Below the pieces are notes generated by a model that worked only from the letters and a program-made list of their open reading frames with translations, searched no databases and was not told the DNA's origin. The translations under genes were made by a program, and so were the position numbers. Positions 41,590 to 51,200 of a stretch of 64,000 nt of DNA are shown piece by piece. Every line of letters begins with the position of its first letter. The first letter of the stretch is position 1. The DNA comes from Symbioplanes lichenis (GTDB lineage: Bacteria > Actinomycetota > Actinomycetes > Mycobacteriales > Micromonosporaceae), in the NCBI RefSeq assembly GCF_030709675.1, contig NZ_JAUZQD010000013.1, positions 186,001 through 250,000 on the forward strand, given 5' to 3'.

Positions 41590-43076
41590 CAGGAACCGCC
41601 CTGCGCCCCGCCGCCGACGTTGACGTCCCAGGGGCTCGGGCCCGGCGCGGGCGACCCGCCGCCGGTGCCGGGAGTCGGCGCGCCGGGGCCGGGAGCCGGG
41701 GTGCCGGGGCCGGGGGAGGGCGCGCCGATGCCGGGCGGGAACTCGATCAGACCGAGCTGGGTGACCAGGGTGGCGTTGTCGAAGAAGCCCCAGTGCTCGG
41801 CGAGCTTGCCGCCGCGCACCGCGTGCACGCCGATCCCGGTCACCTCGATCCGCTTGCCGGTGGGCGCCGCGCCCCGGAAGAGCCCGCGGTGGGTGCCCCG
41901 CACGGTGTAGCGGCTGGCGACCCGGCCGCCCGCCGACACCTGCAGGTCCACGCTCACCGACAGGTCGGGGAAGCCGGTGTGGAACGCGCGGACCAGCTGC
42001 GCGACCCCGGCCGTACCGGCGTGCTGGCCCGGCACCGGGCTGTGCTCGACGAAGTCGGTGGTGAAGATGTCGGCGATGCCGTCGGTGTTCTCCCGGTCCC
42101 AGACGTCGTAGTAGTAGCGGCGCACGCTCTCCTTGTCGGCCTCGTCGTCGGCGGCCGGGCCGGTGACCCCGTCCTCGAGGGCGCCCAGCGGCGACGGGAT
42201 GCCCATCTGGCCGAGCAGGCTGAGCGCGTCGCGCGCCTCCCACTCCTCCAGGATGCGGCCGCCGCGGACCCGGGTGATCGTGATGCCGCCGATGTGGATG
42301 TCCTTGCCGCTGGCCGGGAAGCCCAGGTAGGGGCCGGTGTTGGTGAACTGCTGCGACCAGCGCCCGGCGACCAGGTCGTCCTCGGCTATCTGCTCCTCCA
42401 GCACGGTCCGGAAGCCGGAGAACGCCGTGAAGATGCTCTTGATGAACGCCACCGCGCCCTCGACGCCCGGCTCCTCGCCGGGGGCCGGGTCGTGGTTGTA
42501 GAAGTTCTCGGAGAAGTAGAACCGGGCGTTGTCGGCCTTCTCCGCGTCGATCACCTTGGCCACGTACTGCTGCATGTACGCCTTGTTGAGCTCGGGCGTG
42601 CCCGTGGGCAGGCCGGTGCCCGTCCCGGTCCCGGTGCCCGTACCCGTGTCGGCGGGGGTGTTCTGCTCGCCGAAGGGGCCGCTCACCGCCCAGTGCTCGA
42701 CCACCTTGCCCTCGTCGTTGACCCGGATCGCCGAGGTGACCGCGAACGACATGGGCCTGGCCGGCGCGTCCGGCTGCTCCCCGGTGAGCCCGGCGAGGGT
42801 CTGCGGCGGGCTGGCCGTGCCGGTGTGGTGCAGCGTGACCACGTCCCCGTCGACCTCCACCGAGTCGAGCGACGACCGGTAGTCGGGGAACGTCGAGCGC
42901 AGCTGCTCGACCAGGTGCTTGAATCCGTCGCAGCCCGACCCGTACGGCTTCGTGAGGCCGGAGTGGTCGACCACGTCGTAGTCCACGAGCTCCTCCAGCT
43001 CGTCGACCTTCCCGTTGTTCATCACATCGGTCCACCGCTGCGCGACCTGCAGCAACTGTTCCCTGGACAGCGTCAT
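41586..43076 (-). CDS. three-domain SnoaL-like protein
   Basis: 496 residues with three SnoaL-like domains: about 5-135 (VAQRWTDVMNNGKVDELEEL, FPDYRSSLDSVEVDGDVVT), about 160-290 (YVAKVIDAEKADNARFYFSE, FSGFRTVLEEQIAEDDLVAG, ILEEWEARDALSL) and about 315-445 (RRYYYDVWDRENTDGIADIF, FPDLSVSVDLQVSAGGRVAS, KLAEHWGFFDNATL). A Thr-Gly repeat links domains 1 and 2, and a Pro-Gly-rich tail of about 45 residues ends the protein. First gene of the leftward four-gene operon; divergent from the DUF1905 gene. No active-site prediction is made; NTF2-fold proteins differ widely in chemistry. Confidence 0.8.
   Translation of the reverse strand: MTLSREQLLQVAQRWTDVMNNGKVDELEELVDYDVVDHSGLTKPYGSGCDGFKHLVEQLRSTFPDYRSSLDSVEVDGDVVTLHHTGTASPPQTLAGLTGEQPDAPARPMSFAVTSAIRVNDEGKVVEHWAVSGPFGEQNTPADTGTGTGTGTGTGLPTGTPELNKAYMQQYVAKVIDAEKADNARFYFSENFYNHDPAPGEEPGVEGAVAFIKSIFTAFSGFRTVLEEQIAEDDLVAGRWSQQFTNTGPYLGFPASGKDIHIGGITITRVRGGRILEEWEARDALSLLGQMGIPSPLGALEDGVTGPAADDEADKESVRRYYYDVWDRENTDGIADIFTTDFVEHSPVPGQHAGTAGVAQLVRAFHTGFPDLSVSVDLQVSAGGRVASRYTVRGTHRGLFRGAAPTGKRIEVTGIGVHAVRGGKLAEHWGFFDNATLVTQLGLIEFPPGIGAPSPGPGTPAPGPGAPTPGTGGGSPAPGPSPWDVNVGGGAQGGSW
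42613..42649 (-). repeat. short tandem repeat coding a Thr-Gly linker
   Basis: Six Thr-Gly dipeptides in a row are encoded by imperfect ACC/ACG-GGC/GGG hexamers between SnoaL domains 1 and 2 of the 41586-43076 gene. It is probably a flexible linker and a site where copy number may vary by slippage without shifting the frame. Confidence 0.6.
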
Positions 43077-43265
43077 GGCGTCCCTCCCGTCTCGGACCTC
43101 CGACGCTGCCAGCCGCCCCCGGCGAGGGGCTTCTCCGAGGTTGCCGGAAACAGGTTGTCCGAAAGTGCGAAGGCGTCGCGGAGGCGACAGTTCCGTGGCG
43201 CGCGGACCCCGGCGGGGGCACAGTGGCACGCGGCCAAGTCAACGCCGACACCAGCGAGGAGCGGC

Positions 43266-43724
43266 ATGGACGCTCAGGAGTTCCGGGCCGAGCTCGAGGC
43301 GGACCAGCGCGGCACCGTGCGCATCCGCATGCCCTTCGACCCGACCACCACCTGGGGCAGCCGGCCCCGGCAGTACATCCGCGGCACCATCGACGACACC
43401 GAGTTCAGCGGCTCGCTGGGCAGCCGGGGCGGCCAGTGGTACTTCCCGGTCAACAAGGCCCTGCAGAAGAAGCTCGGCGCCGGTCCCGGCAGCACCGTGC
43501 GGGTGCGCGTGGAGCCCGGCGAGCCGGAGGAGGCCACCGTCCCCGGCGACCTGACCGCCGCCATGGCCGGGGCCCCGGGCACCGGTGACTTCTTCGCCGG
43601 GCTCTCCGGCTTCTACCAGCGGCAGTACGTCGAGTGGATCGAGGGCGCCAAGAGCACCGACACCCGGGCGACGCGGGTCGCCACAGTGGTACGGCTGCTG
43701 GGGGAGGGGCGCAAGCAGCGGTGA
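43266..43724 (+). CDS. DUF1905/YdeI-type small protein
   Basis: 152 residues; GAGGAGCGGC precedes ATG 43266. The N-terminal 90 residues are a DUF1905 beta-barrel (FRGTIDDTEF-like: YIRGTIDDTEFSGSLGSRGG, WYFPVNKALQKKLGAGPGST, VRVRVEPGEPEE) and the C-terminal part (GFYQRQYVEWIEGAKSTDTR) is the YdeI/OmpD-associated helical segment with the typical R-x-x-R. These proteins are common and of unknown function, with a proposed role in stress or antibiotic tolerance. Lies alone between the SnoaL operon and the MerR gene. Confidence 0.75.
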   Translation: MDAQEFRAELEADQRGTVRIRMPFDPTTTWGSRPRQYIRGTIDDTEFSGSLGSRGGQWYFPVNKALQKKLGAGPGSTVRVRVEPGEPEEATVPGDLTAAMAGAPGTGDFFAGLSGFYQRQYVEWIEGAKSTDTRATRVATVVRLLGEGRKQR

Positions 43725-43728
43725 GGTG

Positions 43729-44286
43729 TCAGGGGCGCAGCGCGTGGCGGCGGGCCGGGCCGCGCAGCGCCGTCTCGGCGGCCTGTCCCAGCACGACGGC
43801 CGCCACGATCCGCTCCAGCAGCATGCCGCGATCGGCGCCGGGCGTGGCCGCCATCCGGGTCCCGATCGCACGCACGACCTCCGCGTCGCAGGCCGCCAGC
43901 CGGGCCGCCGCCTCGGCATAGCCGTCGAGGGCCGGCCCCAGCTCGGCGACGTCGAGCCGGGCGGCCGTGGCGACCACGCCCGCGAGCGGGTCGGGCGCGG
44001 GCCGGCGCCGGGGCTGACCCGGCCCCGCCTCGTCGAGGACGCCGAGCAGGGCGGTCAGTGACACGCCGGCGTCCACCGCGCGCAGCACGGCGTGCGTCCG
44101 CGCGATGCTCAGGCCGCCGATCTCCAGCAGCGTGCGGATCAGCTCCAGCCGGTAGAGGTGCCGCTCGCCGTAGTCGGCCTGGTTGGGCGCCGTCCGATGC
44201 CCCGCCGGCAGCAGGCCCGCGCTGAGGTAGTACTTCACCGTGGGCAGGGCGACGCCGGCGCGCCGGGCGAGCTCGCTGATCCGCAT
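43729..44286 (-). CDS. MerR-family transcriptional regulator
   Basis: 185 residues. The N-terminal winged helix is typical: MRISELARRAGVALPTVKYY, LLPAGHRTAPNQADYGERHL and LELIRTLLEIGGLSIARTHAVL. A helical effector part follows without the metal-binding Cys of metal sensors, so it probably senses a small molecule. It is divergent from the enediyne cassette, whose 189-base upstream gap holds a MerR-like dyad (44400-44415). Likely a pathway-linked or self-resistance regulator of the 44476-54282 operon and of itself. Confidence 0.85.
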   Translation of the reverse strand: MRISELARRAGVALPTVKYYLSAGLLPAGHRTAPNQADYGERHLYRLELIRTLLEIGGLSIARTHAVLRAVDAGVSLTALLGVLDEAGPGQPRRRPAPDPLAGVVATAARLDVAELGPALDGYAEAAARLAACDAEVVRAIGTRMAATPGADRGMLLERIVAAVVLGQAAETALRGPARRHALRP

Positions 44287-44399
44287 GCCTCACCGCCTTC
44301 CGCGGTCGCTACCGGTTTGTGTTGTGGCCAGCCGGGGGGATGCGGAGAAACCCAGATTAGGGCCCGGATCGGCACCCCGCTTCTTGCACGGTGCTATAT

Positions 44400-44415
44400 G
44401 GAATTCAAGAGTTCC
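44400..44415. promoter_or_regulatory. dyad GGAATTCAAGAGTTCC upstream of the enediyne operon
   Basis: The 16-mer is an imperfect palindrome (GGAA-T-TC and GA-G-TTCC match). It follows TTGCAC (44384-44389), a possible -35, and lies 61 bases before ATG 44476. Position between -35 and the expected -10, and next to a divergent merR gene, fits a MerR operator; no clear -10 was seen. The rest of the 189-base gap shows nothing else. Confidence 0.4.
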
Positions 44416-44475
44416 TCAACTTCGCGGTGGCAGGCTTCGCCGGGTCCTCACCCGCCGAACCCGCCAGGAGCGGAC

Positions 44476-45435
44476 ATGACCTCGCCGCCGCTGCACCTGC
44501 GACCGCTCGTCCTGCGCCCGGGCCTGACCGACTTCGCGGCCCGCGGCTTCCGCACCGAACCCGCCGCGACCCGGGCCGTGCTGCAGACGGCGGCCGGCAC
44601 GTTCCTCGCCGGCTACAACGCCGAGCTGGCCACGCCGGCCGGCACGGCGCCGGCCCTCGGAAGCCTGCCGCCGCGGCTGCGGGGCTTCGCGGCCGAGGGT
44701 GCCGCCATGGCCGCGACTCTGCTCGACCGGCTGAGCCCCGGCGGCGGGCGGCGGCTGGCCGCGCTGCACGACGCCCATGACGGGCGGTACGCGTACCTCA
44801 TCCATGTCGGCAGCGGCTGGGCGCTGGCCAAGCTGCACCGCACCCGGCTCGGCGGGCTCGGGGCCGGGGCGCCGCTGCTGCGCTGGCTGGCCTACGACGG
44901 GCTGGGCTTCTGCCACGGCTTCTTCGCCGGTGAGCGGGCCGTCCGCCGCTGGGCGCAACATCCGCCGATCTGCGCGCCCACCTGCGACATCCGGCACCAG
45001 GGACTGGGCCGGCACCTGTGGTTCCGGGCCTGCGGCGACCCGGCCGAGCTGGCCCGGCACGTCGCCCGGCTGCCCGCCCGGCACCACGGCGACGCGTGGA
45101 GCGGGATCGCGCTGGCGGTCACGTACGCCGGTGGGGTGCCGGAAGCGACCGTCGCGGCGTTGCCCGCCCTCGCCCGGGAGCACCGGCCCGCGCTCGCCCA
45201 GGGTGCCGCCTTCGCCGCCGAGGCCTGGCAGCACAGCGAGTACGTGCCCGAGCACGCCCGGACGGCCGTGCGGGTCCTCGCCGGCGTGGACGTGCCCACC
45301 GCCGCCGGCTGGACCTGGTCGGCCCGCCATGACCTCGACCGCCCCGGCGCCACCGCCACCGACTACCGCACCTGGCGGCTGCGCATCCAGAGCCTCGCCG
45401 CCCCGGTCGTCACGGGAGGACCGTCATGCCGCTGA
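44476..45435 (+). CDS. DUF1702 protein of the enediyne cassette (UnbL/E3)
   Basis: 319 residues from ATG 44476, with AGGAG before it. Family features include FAARGFRTEPAATRAVLQTA at the start, GRYAYLIHVGSGWALAKL, WLAYDGLGFCHGFFAGERAV, CDIRHQGLGRHLWFRACGDP and a C-terminal SGIALAVTYAGG. DUF1702 genes sit next to unbV, unbU and pksE in essentially all enediyne clusters (SgcE3 in C-1027). The protein is needed for enediyne core formation but its reaction is unknown. First gene of the cassette; overlaps the UnbV gene by 10 bases. Confidence 0.88.
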   Translation: MTSPPLHLRPLVLRPGLTDFAARGFRTEPAATRAVLQTAAGTFLAGYNAELATPAGTAPALGSLPPRLRGFAAEGAAMAATLLDRLSPGGGRRLAALHDAHDGRYAYLIHVGSGWALAKLHRTRLGGLGAGAPLLRWLAYDGLGFCHGFFAGERAVRRWAQHPPICAPTCDIRHQGLGRHLWFRACGDPAELARHVARLPARHHGDAWSGIALAVTYAGGVPEATVAALPALAREHRPALAQGAAFAAEAWQHSEYVPEHARTAVRVLAGVDVPTAAGWTWSARHDLDRPGATATDYRTWRLRIQSLAAPVVTGGPSCR

Positions 45436-47306
45436 GACAGCGTGTCCGCAACGGCGCCGCCGGCCTGCTGGCGCTGGTCCTGTGCGTGGGCGCCGGGCTC
45501 GCCACCCGGCTGCCGTCCGCGAGCGCCGGGGAGCGGGCCGAGCTGGCCGGCCGGTTCGCGTTCACGATCGGCGACGTCAACGGCGACCCGCCCGGCGCCC
45601 GGACGGTCCGCCGGGTCCAGCCTCAGCTCGAGCACATCCGGACGTGGATCTCCGCGGTCGGCGCGAGCGGCGGCCTGGCCGACCTCGACAACGACGGGCG
45701 CGCCGGGGAGGCGTGCCTGGTGGACCCGCGCGACGACTCGGTCTCCGTGCTCCGCCTGCCCACCGGCACCCGGCTGCTGACCCTGGAGCCCACCGGCCTG
45801 AGCTACCGGCCGGACGTCATGGCCCCGATGGGCTGCCTGCCCGGCGATCTCAACGAGGACGGCTGGTCCGACGTGCTGGTCTACTTCTGGGGCCGCCCGC
45901 CCGTCGCCTATCTGCGCCGCCCCGGCGTGCCGCTGAGCATCGGCGCCTTCACCCCGGCGGACGTGGTGAGCGACCCGTCGCGGATCTGGAACTCCACCAC
46001 GGCCAACCTGGCCGACCTCGACGGCGACGGCCGCCTCGACCTGATCGTGGGCAACTACTTCCCGGCCGGGGCGCGGGTGCTCGACCCGGCCGCCACCGAC
46101 GACCCCGCGATGCAGATGCAGGAGTCGATGTCGAACGCCGCCAACGCCGGCGAGAACGTCATCCTCCGGCTGGCCGGCGTGGAGAACGGCGTGCCGCGCT
46201 ACGAGGACCAGTCCCGGGCGCTGACCGAAGTGCAGTCCAAGCGGTGGACCCTGGCCACCGGGGCGCAGGATCTCGACGGCGACGCGCTGCCCGAGCTCTA
46301 TGTCGCCAACGACTTCGGCCCCGACTATCTGCTGCACAACCGTTCGGTGCCCGGGCGCATCGCCTTCACCGAGCTGCGCGGGCAACGGCTGCCCACCACC
46401 CCCAAGTCCAAGGCGCTGGGCAACGACTCGTTCAAGAGCATGGGCGTCACGTTCACCGACCTCAACGCCGACAGCCGCCCGGACCTCGTGGTCAGCAACA
46501 TCACCACCCCGTACGGGCTGCAGGAGAGCAACTTCGCGTTCGTCAGCACCGGCACCGGGCCGTTGACGGGCGGCCGGGCCCCGTACCGCGACGACAGCGA
46601 GCCGCTCGGGCTGGCCCGCACCGGGTGGGCGTGGGACGTCAAGGCGGGCGACTTCGACGGCGACGGCACCGACGAGCTCGTCCAGGCGGTCGGCTTCGTC
46701 ACCGGCACCCGCAACCGCTGGGCCCAGTTGCAGGAACTCGCGCTGACCAACGACGACCTGGTCCGCCACCCGGCCGCGTGGCCCGACTTCGTGCCGGGCG
46801 ACGACGTGTCCGGGCACCAGCGCGACCCCTTCCTGGTCCGGGGCCCGGACGGCCGCTTCGTCGACGTGGCCGCCGCGATCGGCCTGGCCAACCCCGGCCC
46901 GAGCCGCGGCATCGCCCTGGGTGACATCGACCGCGACGGGCGTCTCGACGCGCTGATCAGCAACCAGTTCGCCCGCTCGCAACTGCTGCACAACCGCGGC
47001 CCGCACCGCTCCTATCTGGGGCTGCGGCTGCTGCTGCCCGCCACGCCCGGGGTGCCCGGCGCCGTCCCGCGCCCGGCCGTCGGCGCCGCGGTCACGATCA
47101 CGACCTCCGGCGGCCCGGCCCGCCGCGCGCAGCTCTTCCCGGCCAACGGCCACACCGGCGTGAACGCCCCGGAGCTGCTCTTCGGCCTCGGCGCGGCCAC
47201 CGGCCCGGTCACCGCCGACATCACCTGGCGCGACGCGGCCGGCCCGCACACGCTGCGCCGCGTGCTCGCCCCCGGCTGGCACGACGTCGTCCTGCAGAGA
47301 GGTTGA
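45426..47306 (+). CDS. UnbV/E4: secreted FG-GAP/ASPIC (CRTAC1-like) protein
   Basis: 626 residues. An N-terminal signal sequence (GLLALVLCVGAGLATRLP) is followed by about seven FG-GAP/VCBS-type repeats with calcium-loop-like patterns: DLDNDGRAGE, DLNEDGWSD, DLDGDGRLDL, DLDGDALPEL, DLNADSRPDL, DFDGDGTDEL and DIDRDGRLDA. The C-terminus is the ASPIC/UnbV domain (GAAVTITTSGGPARRAQLF, VNAPELLFGLG). UnbV is a constant neighbour of the enediyne PKS (SgcE4). It probably forms an extracytoplasmic beta-propeller; its role in enediyne assembly or export is unknown. Four bases before UnbU. Confidence 0.88.
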   Translation: MPLRQRVRNGAAGLLALVLCVGAGLATRLPSASAGERAELAGRFAFTIGDVNGDPPGARTVRRVQPQLEHIRTWISAVGASGGLADLDNDGRAGEACLVDPRDDSVSVLRLPTGTRLLTLEPTGLSYRPDVMAPMGCLPGDLNEDGWSDVLVYFWGRPPVAYLRRPGVPLSIGAFTPADVVSDPSRIWNSTTANLADLDGDGRLDLIVGNYFPAGARVLDPAATDDPAMQMQESMSNAANAGENVILRLAGVENGVPRYEDQSRALTEVQSKRWTLATGAQDLDGDALPELYVANDFGPDYLLHNRSVPGRIAFTELRGQRLPTTPKSKALGNDSFKSMGVTFTDLNADSRPDLVVSNITTPYGLQESNFAFVSTGTGPLTGGRAPYRDDSEPLGLARTGWAWDVKAGDFDGDGTDELVQAVGFVTGTRNRWAQLQELALTNDDLVRHPAAWPDFVPGDDVSGHQRDPFLVRGPDGRFVDVAAAIGLANPGPSRGIALGDIDRDGRLDALISNQFARSQLLHNRGPHRSYLGLRLLLPATPGVPGAVPRPAVGAAVTITTSGGPARRAQLFPANGHTGVNAPELLFGLGAATGPVTADITWRDAAGPHTLRRVLAPGWHDVVLQRG

Positions 47307-47310
47307 GACC

Positions 47311-48249
47311 ATGCCCGACCCGCGGATCAAGGCCCTGCGCCGCTTCGCCCTGTCCATCTCGGTCTTCACCGTCCTGGGACACGTCTGGCTGGGCTTCGAG
47401 CAGGCCTACCTGACACCGGTCGTCGCGCTGCTCACCGCGTACGCGCTCAGCCTGCTGCTGGAGACCGTCGACGCGTGGGCGAGGCACACCACCCCGCGCT
47501 GGCGGGGGTCGCCCGTGGACCTCGTCAACTTCCTGCTGCCCGCGCACATCGCGGCCCTGGCCTGCGCGATGCTGCTGTACGGCAACCAGCGGCTGCTGCC
47601 CACCGTCTTCGCGGTGGCCGTGGCGGTGTCCGGGAAGTACGTCTTCCGCGTCCGGGTGAACGGCTCGCTGCGGCACATGATGAACCCGAGCAACTTCGGC
47701 ATCGCCGTCACGCTGATCCTGTTCAGCGCGGTCGCCATCGCCCCGCCCTACCAGTTCACCGAGACCACCGGCACGATCGTCGACTGGGCGGTCCCGGCGG
47801 CGATCCTGACCGCCGGCACGATGCTCAACGGCAAGCTGACCGGCAAGCTGCCCCTGATCGCGGCCTGGGTGGGCGGATTTGCCCTGCAGGCGGTGCTGCG
47901 CGCGGTGTTCCTCGACGTCGCGCTCGTCTCGGCCCTGGTGGCCATGACCGGCGTCGCCTTCGTGCTGTTCACCAACTACATGATCACGGACCCGGGCACC
48001 ACGCCGGTCCGGCCGCGCGACCAGGTGCTCTTCGGGCTGAGCACGGCCGGCGTCTACGGCCTGCTGCTCGTCGCGCACATCACGTTCGGCCTGTTCTTCG
48101 CCCTCGTGATCGTCTGCGGGGCACGGCTGGTGATCACGTGGTTCCGCGAGCGGCTGCACAGCCGGCGGGCCCCGGCCGGCGCGACCCACCCGGCGCCCGC
48201 GCGGCGGCTGCCCGAGCCGGCCGGCCTCGCCCGGCGCGCGGTGTCCTGA
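47311..48249 (+). CDS. UnbU/E5: RnfD-like membrane protein
   Basis: 312 residues with about nine hydrophobic helices. MMNPSNFGIAVTLILFSA and NYMITDPGTTPVRPRDQ match the RnfD/NqrB-type membrane subunit family to which enediyne UnbU proteins (SgcE5) belong. The flavin-linked Thr motif of RnfD is not obvious. It lies between UnbV and PKSE, with one base between its stop and the PKSE start. Presumed role in redox or transport steps of enediyne formation; not established in the family. Confidence 0.85.
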   Translation: MPDPRIKALRRFALSISVFTVLGHVWLGFEQAYLTPVVALLTAYALSLLLETVDAWARHTTPRWRGSPVDLVNFLLPAHIAALACAMLLYGNQRLLPTVFAVAVAVSGKYVFRVRVNGSLRHMMNPSNFGIAVTLILFSAVAIAPPYQFTETTGTIVDWAVPAAILTAGTMLNGKLTGKLPLIAAWVGGFALQAVLRAVFLDVALVSALVAMTGVAFVLFTNYMITDPGTTPVRPRDQVLFGLSTAGVYGLLLVAHITFGLFFALVIVCGARLVITWFRERLHSRRAPAGATHPAPARRLPEPAGLARRAVS

Positions 48250-48250
48250 C

Positions 48251-51200
48251 ATGACCACCTCCGACCCGGTCGTCGTGGCCGGCCTGGCCTGCCGGTTCCC
48301 CGAGGCGGACGGGCCGGGCGACCTGTGGCGCAACGTCATGGCCCGGCGGCGCTCGTTCCGGCGCCTCCCGGACGGGCGGCTGCCCCTGGCCGACTACGGC
48401 GGCGCGGACCCCGACCACACGTACGTGACCCGGGCCGCCCTGCTCGACGGCTGGCACTTCGACCGGGCGCGGTTCCGGGTGCCCGGGGACACGTACCGGG
48501 CCGTGGACCCGAGCCACTGGCTGGCGCTGGAGGTGAGCGCGGACGCGCTGGCCGACGCCGGGCTGCCCGGGGGCGAGGGCGTCGACCGCGACCGGGCCGG
48601 GGTGGTGCTGGGCAACTCGCTGACCGGGGAGTTCTCGCGGGCGGCGACGTTGCGGACCCGGTGGCCGTACGTGGGGCGGACGGTCGCCGCCGCCCTGGCC
48701 GGCACGGATCTGCCGCCCGGCGCCCGGTCGGCGCTGCTGGGCGACATCGAGCGGCGCTACAAGGCGGCCTTCCCGGTGCCGTCGGACGAGACCCTGGCCG
48801 GGGCGCTGGCCAACACGATCGCCGGCCGGGTCTGCAACCACTTCGACTTCCACGGCACCGGGTACACGGTGGACGGCGCCTGCGCGTCCTCGCTGCTCGC
48901 CGTGGCCACCGCCGCCGAGGCGGTCGCCGCCGGGCACCTCGACGTCGCGCTGGCCGGGGGCGTGGACCTCAGCCTGGACCCGTTCGAGCTGGTCGGCTTT
49001 GCCCGAGCCGGCGCGCTGGCCCGCGACGAGATGCGGGTCTACGACCGCCGCCCCACCGGCTTCCTGCCCGGCGAGGGCTGCGGCGTGCTCGTGCTGTGCC
49101 GCGAGTCGTACGCCCGCGAGCGCCGGCTGCGCGCCTACGCCCGGCTGCTCGGCTGGGGCACCGCCTCGGACGGCCGCGGCGGGCTGACCCGGCCGGAGGT
49201 CGCGGGGCAGCGGCTGGCGCTGCGGCGCGCGTACGAGCGGGCCGCCCTCGACCCGGCCCGCGTGCGGCTGGTCGAGGGGCACGGCACCGGCACCGAGATC
49301 GGCGACCTCACCGAGATCACCGCCCTGCGCGACGTGCGCGGGCCCGGGGCGCCGACGGCCGCGCTGGGCAGTGTCAAGGCCAACATCGGGCACACCAAGG
49401 CCGCGGCCGGGGCGGCCGGGCTGATCAAGGCGGTCCTCGCCCTGCACCACGAGGTGCTGCCGCCGGCCACCGGCTGCGCCGACCCGCACCCGCTGCTGCA
49501 CGACCCGGCCACCGCGCTGCACGCCCCGGCGGAGGCCCGGCCCTGGCCCGGGCCGGAGCGCTACGCCGCCGTCAGCGGTTTCGGCTTCGGCGGTATCAAC
49601 GTGCACGCCGTGCTCGGCGGCACGGGTCCCACGGCCCGCCGGCGCCTCGCCCGCCACCAGAGCCGGCTCGCCGCCCGGCACCCCGGCCGGGAGATCGTGG
49701 TGTGCACCGCCGACCGGCCCGGGGTCCTGGCCGCCCGGCTGCGCCATGTCGCCGGCGCCGCCCCGGTGATGTCGCGCGGCGAGCTCACCGATCTCGCCGC
49801 CACCCTGGCCGCCGGGCACCGGGGCGACGCGCCGGTCCGGTTCGCCGCCGCCGTGAGCACCGTCGACGAGCTGGCCGCGGCCGCCGGGCACGCCGCCGAG
49901 CGCCTCGAGGCGGGGGAGCGGCTCGTCCTCGACCGGGTGCGCCGGGTCTTCGTGGCCGCCGGGGCGCCGCTCCGGGTCGCACTGCTCTTCTCCGGGCAGG
50001 CCGCCCCCTGCCATCCGGGCCCGGGCGCGCTCGGCCGGCTGCTCGACGAGCTGCCGCCGGGCTACGACGACCCGCTCACCGTCCCGGACCCCGCCGCCGG
50101 GCCGGCCGGCACGGACGTCGCCCAGCCCGCGATCATGCGCTCGGCCCTGGCCGGGCTGCGCTGGCTCGACACGCTGGGGGTCCGGGCGCACGCCGCCGCC
50201 GGGCACAGCCTCGGCGAGCTGGCCGCCCTGTGCTGGGCCGGGGCGCTCACCGAGACCGAGGCGTACACGCTGGCCCGGGCCCGCGGCGCGGCGATGGCCG
50301 AGGCCGGCGGCACCGATGGCGCCATGGCGAGCCTGGGCACCGGCCGCCCCGGCGCCGAGACGCTGGTGGACGGCACCGGCGCGGTGGTGGCCGCCGAGAA
50401 CGGGCCCGGGCACACGGTGGTCTCGGGCCCCCGCGCCGCCGTCGGCCGGGTCGTGGCACGGGCCCGGGGCCAAGGCCTCGCCGCCACGTGGCTGCCGGTT
50501 GCGCACGCCTTCCACTCGCCCGCGATGGCGGCGGCCGCCGATCCCGTCCGCGCCGCCGCCGCCCGGATCCGCCGGCAACCGCTGTCCCGGCCGGTCGCCT
50601 CCACCGTGACCGGAGCCTGGCTGCCCGCCGAGCCCGACCTGCCCGCCCTGCTCACGACCCAGCTCACCGCCCCCGTACGCTTCACCGCCGCCCTCGCCCT
50701 GCTCGCCGCCGACCTCTACGTCGAGGTCGGCCCCGGGCACGTGCTCGCCGGCCTGGCCGGGGACCGGGCCGTCGCCCTCGACGCGGGCGCCCCGGAGGCG
50801 GACGGGCTCGCGGTCGCCGGCGCCGCCCTCTTCGCCGCCGGCGCCTGTGACAGCGTCCAGCCGTGGTTCGACCGCCGGGAGACCCGGGTGTTCGATCTCG
50901 ACCGCCCGCGCGCCTTCCTCACCAACCCGTGCGAATCCACCGATATCGTCGTCGACGAGCCGGCGGTGGAAGCGGAACCGCGGGTGGTGAACGCGACGGC
51001 GGATCCGCTGGAGATCACGCGGGAACGGGTCGCCGGCGAGGCCGAGCTGGACCCGGCCGCCGTCGCCCCGGACGCCCGCCTGCTCGCCGACCTGCACCTC
51101 AGCTCGTTGCGCGTCGGTCAGCTCGCCGCCGCCCTCGCCGCCGACCTGGGCCGGGCCGCGCCCACGGCACCGCTGGAGCTGGCGACCGCGACCGTGGCCG

